A stretch of 32,726 nucleotides of DNA. Origin: Candidatus Hydrogenedentota bacterium (GTDB lineage Bacteria; Hydrogenedentota; Hydrogenedentia; Hydrogenedentales; CAITNO01). The stretch is taken from assembly GCA_012730045.1 (NCBI GenBank), contig JAAYBR010000098.1, positions 1 through 32,726 on the forward strand, written 5' to 3'. The notes below the pieces were generated by a model. That model saw only the letters and a program-made list of their open reading frames with translations. It was not told the origin of the DNA and did no database searches. The translations under genes were made by a program, and so were the position numbers. The first letter of the stretch is position 1. Each line of letters opens with the position of its first letter. Positions 1 through 7,200 of the stretch are shown here, piece after piece.

Positions 1-180
1 CGCCCCCTGGGCTCGCCAAGCTCCAGCTTGGCCTCTTGGGTTCTTCCGCGCGGGCCTGTTCGATCCGTGTTTCCCCGAAAGCCAAGGGGAAGCGTGGCGA
101 TCCCAGGGGCGCGGCCGCTCCAGCGAACCCGGTACTTTCTTGGCAGGCGGCCACCCCGGGCCGCCGCGGCAATCTCTTGT
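1..180 (-). repeat. Dispersed structured repeat, copy A
   Basis: This stretch is the reverse complement of a segment near the other end of the window (about 32397-32550). The core 29-93 matches 32451-32515 with no mismatch over 65 bases, and weaker similarity extends on both sides. It contains a short hairpin at 15-32 (8-bp arms, 2-base gap). No credible protein is encoded; the short ORFs crossing it are present in both copies only because the DNA is repeated. It is probably one member of a genome-wide intergenic family (REP/MITE-like). Its mobilising enzyme, if any, is not visible. Confidence 0.8.
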
Positions 181-326
181 CGGAAGACCTCGGGTTTTCC
201 ATACCTCATGGGTGAGCACGCCCCTTCCACGCCGCAGCCGCTTTCACTGCGGATCCCCAAGGTGTGCGTTCCTTCGAACACGTCCGCGACCGGTTCTTAT
301 CCGGCGATCCGAACTGAAAATAGTGC

Positions 327-355
327 TTGACTCTGGGAGCCTTTTGGGGTAGCAT
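327..355 (+). promoter_or_regulatory. Probable sigma70-type promoter of the Ig-repeat gene
   Basis: TTGACT at 327-332 (5/6 to the -35 consensus) is followed after exactly 17 bases by TAGCAT at 350-355 (4/6 to the -10 consensus). It lies in a locally AT-richer patch between the repeat and the 579 start. Transcription would begin near 362 and leave a leader of about 215 bases. Confidence 0.5.
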
Positions 356-374
356 TCTTGTGACAGAGGGAAGA

Positions 375-441
375 GTTCCGTGTGCGGAACGGACGTGAGT
401 GTCGGTTGTGACGGGCGGAGACAAGTGCCGTGGGCACTTGT
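375..441 (+). promoter_or_regulatory. Structured 5' leader (two hairpins)
   Basis: In the untranslated leader between the predicted promoter and the start at 579 there are two perfect hairpins. One is 375-380 with 385-390 (6 bp, loop TGTG). The other is 421-429 with 433-441 (9 bp, 3-base loop). I could not match the leader to a known riboswitch class. The remaining bases from 181 to 326 and 442 to 578 show no gene that I can support. Confidence 0.35.
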
Positions 442-578
442 GGACAGTTTATGCTTGTTCACCGATTTAGGGCACGTCCAAGGGCTGGTTTCGGACACGG
501 CGCGCTCTCCCGGCGTTCGGGGGGCATGCGTTTCGCGACCCGTTCAAGGCGGTCCACAACCGTGAAAGGGTCGTCGGC

Positions 579-1217
579 ATGTTGAAACGCGTCCTCTTCC
601 CCATGATGGTGCTCCTCTGCGGGGCACTCCTCCTCCCCCCACCGGCAATGGCCGCCAACGAGCGGGACATTGACTTCGACTGGATCGGCACCATGCTCGA
701 CACCCTGCTGTCCGGGTTCATCCCGGGGCTCGGCGTCCGGCTGGCGGATGCCGACCGCGACGGCGACGGCATCAACGAAGATGATGCCCTCGCCCTCCTC
801 AGTGCCGTGTTGCGGGGGGGCACCCGCGTGCCCACCTCCGTCATCAGCGCCGCCGACCAGGAGCAGATACGGGCGGACTTCGTGGCCAACCGCGACGCAG
901 TGCACAATGACTTTCATGTGTACGGAGAAAGACAGTTACTATTTTTCCGGCCGGCCGATGAATTCCTGCGGGGACAGTACGGGAACGAGCGGATTCCCTC
1001 CGTGCTTACCGACGTGCTCGGTGCCCATGGCGGGTCCCTGACCAGGGAACTGTTGCTGGACTACATGGCCGGACTCGTCACCATTGGCAACAACACCACC
1101 TCGTTCACGGCCATCAATGGTGACTTCATCGGCAAGCTGATTGACGCCCTGTGCGCCAGCATGGAGAATCAGGACCTTGCCGGCTTGGACAACATGTGGA
1201 ATTTGCTTCGCGCATAG
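579..1217 (+). CDS. Exported N-terminal piece of the Ig-repeat surface protein (ends at in-frame TAG)
   Basis: This 212-residue product starts with a classical Sec signal peptide: K3-R4, then a hydrophobic stretch to about residue 25 ending PAMA-A. Near residues 58-75 is a calcium-loop/dockerin-like segment (DADRDGDGINEDDA). The rest resembles a helical region found ahead of Ig-like repeats in large surface proteins, but I do not recognise a named family. The start follows GAAAGGG with about 8 bases spacing. The stop TAG at 1215-1217 is in the same frame as the 2773-residue ORF that follows, with only five codons between the stop and that ORF's GTG. I infer that both are one ancestral gene in which a sense codon (perhaps TAT/TAC) became TAG. 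Alternatives are a sequencing error or programmed readthrough. As it stands this piece would be secreted alone, without an anchor. Confidence 0.75.
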   Translation: MLKRVLFPMMVLLCGALLLPPPAMAANERDIDFDWIGTMLDTLLSGFIPGLGVRLADADRDGDGINEDDALALLSAVLRGGTRVPTSVISAADQEQIRADFVANRDAVHNDFHVYGERQLLFFRPADEFLRGQYGNERIPSVLTDVLGAHGGSLTRELLLDYMAGLVTIGNNTTSFTAINGDFIGKLIDALCASMENQDLAGLDNMWNLLRA

Positions 1218-1232
1218 AAGAGCAACAACGGT

Positions 1233-4200
1233 GTGTATCTTAACTCCGGAAACAGCGCCTACCGCCGCTGGGGCACGAGTCCCACCTCCGGCAGGCGCAA
1301 CGTGTTTGGCCCCGGCGGAAACTTCAACAACACGGGCAACACCAACCTCCAGAGCTACTCCGCTGCGGGTGGCGTGGCGATCCTTCCCACCGCCACCACC
1401 TGGCCCCCCAACACCTGGCGCGAGGCGTTCATGACGGGGGAGGGGATCACGCAGCATCCCATCCGCATCACGAACCAGCCCGCTGGCACCCCGCAGGTCA
1501 CCCACATTACCAACGGCGACCAGAAAGTGAGCGGTTCCTGGACGCTGGGCACCGGCTGGGACCGGTGGAACCAGGGGCAAACGGACTTTGGAGGGCCAGA
1601 GTATTTCTGGGTGCTCCGGAAAGCCGCCGGCAACACCAACGAGGTGACGCAGACCCAGGCCCAGCAGCCTGCGGCGGCCAAGATCACCGAGGGCGTGACC
1701 TACCGTGTGGAGTTCGCCTACCGGTGGACCAACGACGATGACGCGACGCAGAGCGCAAACGGAATCAGCGTGGCTCTGGGCACCAGCGTTTCCGGCACCT
1801 TTACCTCCACCAACGAAAACTGGCACAACGAGGTTGTCTACCTCACGGCTGGCGGGGCAAACCCCTCCTTCCGCATCATCCCCACGGCGAATTTCGCAGG
1901 CCTCGTGGACAACGTGCGCGTGAAAGTGGCGGCGTTGTCGGGGGACGAGTTGGACCTGGGTGTCGTCACCCATGTCGGCGGCACCGGTCCCATCACCCGG
2001 GTCTGGGAGGATGCCCACAGTTTCCCGAGCTCGGAGGGGGGAAACCAGCTCAACAACGGCTCTTTTGGAGACAACCCCACCGACAATGCCCGGTGGACTC
2101 TTGGGTCTTTCGGCTGGCAGGAAAATGGCGGGCCCCTTAGCGTTATCCCCTCCGAGCGGGTGAGGAAGACCGCTAACGGAACAGGAGCGCTGGTGCAGCT
2201 TTCGACCAGCATGAAGCGTCCGCTCATTCCGGGGCAGCGCTACATTGTCAGCTACACCATCCGCCTCACTGCGGGCACCGTGCAGGCCTCCCTGGGCGGC
2301 ACTGCGGGCCTGGTCCGGACCTCCCCCATCGGGGCGGCCAACAACGCGTATGGGGCCTCAGGGGGGGATGGCTCTTTCCCGAACTGCGAAATGATGAAGG
2401 AATTCATCGTCTGCGGGTCCGGCACGCAGGACTTCCGCATCACCCCCAGCAATGATGCCCGGTGCGAGATCACGGTCTGCGATGTCCGCCTGTTCAACTA
2501 CTACGAACTCGACCCGTACTGGACGGGCGACCCGCCCGGCAGCCGGACGCCGGATTTCGTGGCCGACGGCAACGGCTACGCCGGCCTGGCAACGAACCAC
2601 CTCCAGTTCTCGTACCTGCTGCCCAGCCACAACAATATCAAGCCGTGGCTGCGCCACTCGGACACCTACACCTCGCCGACCTATACCTCCGCGACCATCT
2701 ACAACCCGCCCGATCCGCTTGGGGCGGTTCCGCCGAACGCGATTGCGGCGGACGCCCTGGGCGGCCGCACGACACGGATGGCCGTCATTGAGGTCGGCTG
2801 GCGGGCGCCTGAGATTTACCCGCAGCCGACCGACCAGACCGTGCCGCAGGGCGGCACCCTCACGCTCACCTCGGGTGCGCGCGGCGGCGACAGCGTGCCC
2901 ACCTACCAGTGGCAGAAGAACATCTCCGGCACGTGGACAAACATCGCCGGCGCCACGTCAAAGACCTACACGAAGTCGGGCGTGGTTTCGGGCGACGCCG
3001 GCCAGTACCGCCTTCTGGCGACTTGGCCCGCCCCGACGTCCATGAGCATTGGATCCAACATCGTCACGGTGACCGTGGTCCTGCCGCCGAGCATCGTGTC
3101 GCAGCCTGTCGGCGGAAACAAGGCCGTGGGCGGCAGCCATGACTTCTCCGTCACCATCAGTGGCGGCGTGCCCCCCTACACCTACGGCGGCTACGTGAAC
3201 GGCGTTTGGGCCGCAGACATCGGGCCGACTGCCGACACCACCGCGACTTTCACGCTCAGCCCGCTGGTGGCCGGCAACCAGGCGGACTACTTTATCCGCA
3301 TCACCGACAACTCCGGCGCGTGGGTGGACACCAACACGGTCACGCTGACGGTGCTCGCCATTCAGACGCAGCCCGTCCCGGACACGGCGACCACGGGAAC
3401 GGCCGCGTCCTTCTCCGTCACCCCGCTCGCCGGCAGCGGCGTGCCCGGCTACACCTACCGGTGGTTCAAGGACGGCACCCTCATTCCCGGCGCCACCAAC
3501 GCCACCTACGACATCGCGGCCTGCGTCATGGCCGACGCGGGCAGCTACACCTGCGAGGTGCGCGACAGCGCCGGCGCCATTCTGGTGTCCAGCGCGGCCG
3601 TGCTCACGGTGAATGCCGCGGCCATGTCCGTCAACATCGCCGCCGCCCCCGCGAGCCCGATCTACCTGACCCAGAGCACCACGCTCACGGCGACGGTGAA
3701 CGGCGGCTCCGGGTTCGCCAAGACCTACCGGTGGCAGAAGGGCGGGGTGGACATCCCCGGCGCCACCAACGCCACGTACGTGATCGGCTCCGCCACCGCG
3801 GGCGACGCGGGCGCCTACACCTGCATCGTCGGCGAGGCGGGGGTCCGTCCTCCGGCGGCCCTGGTCACGTCCAGCACCCTGCCCCTCGCGGTGAACGTCG
3901 CGACGATCAGCATCGCCCCGCAGCCCTCGGGCGGGTCGCGGTTCGTCACGCAGACGTTCAACTTCAGCCTCACGGCCACGGCGCCCGCCGGCACCCTGTC
4001 CTACCAGTGGCAGAAGTACAACACCGCGACGTCAACGTGGGTGAATGTGGCCGGCGGCTCCGGCGCCACCACCGCCTCCTACACCACGGCGGCCCTCACC
4101 CTGGCCGACGCCGGGGACTACAGCTGCCTGGTCACCTGCACGGCGAACCCCACCCCGCAGCGCAGCAACACGGCGACCCTGGTGGTCAACCCCCGCACGC

Positions 4201-7200
4201 CGGTGCTCACGGGCCCGAACAGCCCGACGGTCTATGTCAGCCAGACGGCCACGATCACCGTGGGCGCGACGGAGCCTCTGGGCGGCCCCATGAACTACCA
4301 GTGGCAGCGGCTCAACGGCGCGGTGTGGGAGAATGTGGTCGGCGGCTCCGGCGCCACCACCGCCTCCTACACCACCCCGGCCCTCGCCATCGGTGACAAC
4401 GGCGCGCGGTACCGCTGCATTGTCACCAGCACGGCCGACGGATCCACCGCCACCAGCGCCGACGGCGTGGTGACGGTGCAGAACATTCCGGTGAGCATCA
4501 CGGTCCATCCGTCCAACGCCACCCGGTACATTTCCCAGACCGCGGTGTTCTCGGTGACGGCGGCCGCGCCGCCCGTGGGCGCGAACACCTACCAGTGGCA
4601 GCGGCTCAACGGCGCGGTGTGGGAGAATGTGGTCGGCGGCTCCGGCGCCACCACCGCCTCCTACACCACCGCGGCCCTGGTCCTCGCGGACAACAATGCG
4701 CAGTTCCGGTGCGTGGTCGGCAACACCCTCGACCCGGGGGCTTCGGCCAACAGCAATGCGGCCACCCTGACCGTGCAGATTGTCCAGGCCGCCATCACCA
4801 CCCAGCCCGTGGGCGGGTCGCGGTTTGTCAGCGAGTCCTTCACCTTCTCCGTGGAAGCGACGCCCCCGCCCCTCGGTTCGCCGACTTACCAGTGGTACAA
4901 GGACGGCACGCTCATCTCCGGGGCCACCAACTCCACCTACACGCGGTCCCCGCTCGTGGGGGCCGACTCGGGCAGTTACACCTGCGTGGTTGGCAACACC
5001 GTGAATCCCGGCCAGGGAACGGTCACCAGCAATGCGGCCGTTCTCACGGTGACCGAGTCCCCCATCGTGTTCTCGCAGCAGCCGGCGGGCGGACAGAAGT
5101 ATGTCGGCGGCTCGCACAGCTTCACCGTGGCGGTCACCGGAAATGTCGGCACGGCCACCTACCGGTGGCAGAGTGCAACGGCTCTCGCCGGGCCTTACAC
5201 GAACATCGCCGGCGCGACCAGCGCCACCTACGACATCCCGGTTCTGGCTCTGGCGAACGAGCGGTACTACCGCTGCTGGGTGGGCGACAACGCGCGGCCC
5301 TCGCAGCTGCCCGAAGTCCTCTCCAACCCCGTCCTGCTGGAGGTCCGGAACCCCGTCTCCATCTCGGTGCAGCCGGTGGGCGCCAACCTCGCCGCAGGCG
5401 CGTCGCACACCTTCAGCGTCACCGCCGCGGGCGGTTACACCCCGCTTAACTACCAGTGGTACCGCGGCGCGGTCGCCGTGGGCGGCAATTCCGCCACGCT
5501 GGCCCTCACCAACCTCACCTACGCCGACCAGGGCGTGTACACCTGCGTGGTGTCTGACAGCCTCACCAGCACGGCGACGACGGCCAACCGGACCCTGACG
5601 GTGCTGGAAATCCAGTCCCAGCCGGCCGGCGGCGACAAGGTGCCCGGACAGTCCCACACCTTCTCCATCGTGGTCACGCCGAACAGCGGCGTGCCCGGGT
5701 ACACCTACCAGTGGAAGAAGGACGGGACGAACATTGCCCAGACCGGCAGTTCGTTCACCATCGGCTCGCTCGTGGCCGGCGACACGGGCACCTACACCTG
5801 CGAGGTGCGGGACGCGGCAAACGTCCTGATCGTCTCGGCAAACGCGGTGCTGAACGTCACGGCCAACCCGATCAACTTCACCACCCAGCCGGCGGGCGGC
5901 GCCATGTGGGTCACGGAATCCCACAGCTTCCAGGTGGTCTGCACGGGCGGCACCGGCGCGCTCACCTACCAGTGGGAGAAGCACGATGGCGCGGCGTTCG
6001 TGCCTGTCGGCGGCGCCACCAGCGCCACCTACACCATCGGGTCGCTGGCCGATGCGGACTCCGGCCGCTACCGCTGCCGCGTCGGCGACACCACGCGGCC
6101 CCCGGAGCCCTACGCCTACTCTGACGAGGCGGTGCTGACCGTGAGCCTGGTCGTGCCCAACATCACGGCGCAGCCCGAGGGCGGGGCCAAGTACTTCACG
6201 CAGTCGCACACCTTCAGCGTGACCGTGGCCTCCCCGCCCGTGGGCTCCCTCTCCTACCAGTGGCAGAAGGACGGGGCAAACATTGCCCAGACGGGCAGCT
6301 CGTTCACCATCCCCAGCCTCGCCGCCGGCGACGCGGGTGACTATCAGTGCCTCGTCACCTGTTCGGCGAATCCCGTGGCCACGCCGGCGACCCCGTCCAG
6401 CCTGGTCACCCTCTCGGTGTCGAACATCCCGGTCACCATCACGGACCAGCCCGACCCGGCCACCCGGTATGTGAGCGAGTTGGTCTCCATGACCGTGGTG
6501 GCGGAGAGCCCCGCGGACACCACCGGCACCATTCTCTATGTGTGGCAGAAGAACACCGGCACGTGGACGAACATCGGCGTCACCACGCCGACCCTGACGC
6601 TGAACAACCTGCAGACCACGGACGGCGGAACCTACCGCTGCCGCCTGTACAACAACGCGAACCCCGCCGGAACCTTCGTCTACACCGACCAGGTGGTCCT
6701 CACGGTGAACAACATCCCGGTCTCCATCACGGCCCATCCGGCCCCGGCGACCCGGTACATCTCGCAGACCGCAGTGTTCTCCGTGACGGCCGCCGCGCCG
6801 CCGCTGGGCGCAAACACCTACCAGTGGACCAGGGACGGGGTGGACATCCCCGGCGCCAACTCGGACAGCTACACCACCGGCGCCCTGACGCTGGCGGACA
6901 ATGGCGCCCAGTTCCGGTGTCGTGTCAGCAACACCCTCGACCCGGCGTCCATTGACACCAGCAACGCGGCGCAGCTGACGGTTGAGATTGTTCCGGCTGC
7001 CGTGGTCACAGACCCTGTTGGCGCCACGAAGTACGTCAGCGAGTCCCACACCTTCTCCGTGGTGGCGGCGGTTCCGCCTGCGGGCGCGCCGACCTACCAG
7101 TGGCAGAAGAACGGGGTGGACCTTCCCGGGCAGACGGGCGCGTCCCTCGACCTGACCGACCTGCAGCTGGCCGACAGCGGGAGTTACCGCTGCGTCGTCG

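Noticed and set aside
28-565. Several small ORFs in the first 578 bases
   Set aside because: They are repeat-derived or low-quality, with no ribosome site or conserved feature; the stretch is repeat, promoter and leader.
1215-1217. Pyrrolysine or other TAG recoding
   Set aside because: TAG ends other genes in the window (14574-14576, 32321-32323), and no tRNA-Pyl or pylS is present here. Kept only as a remote alternative.
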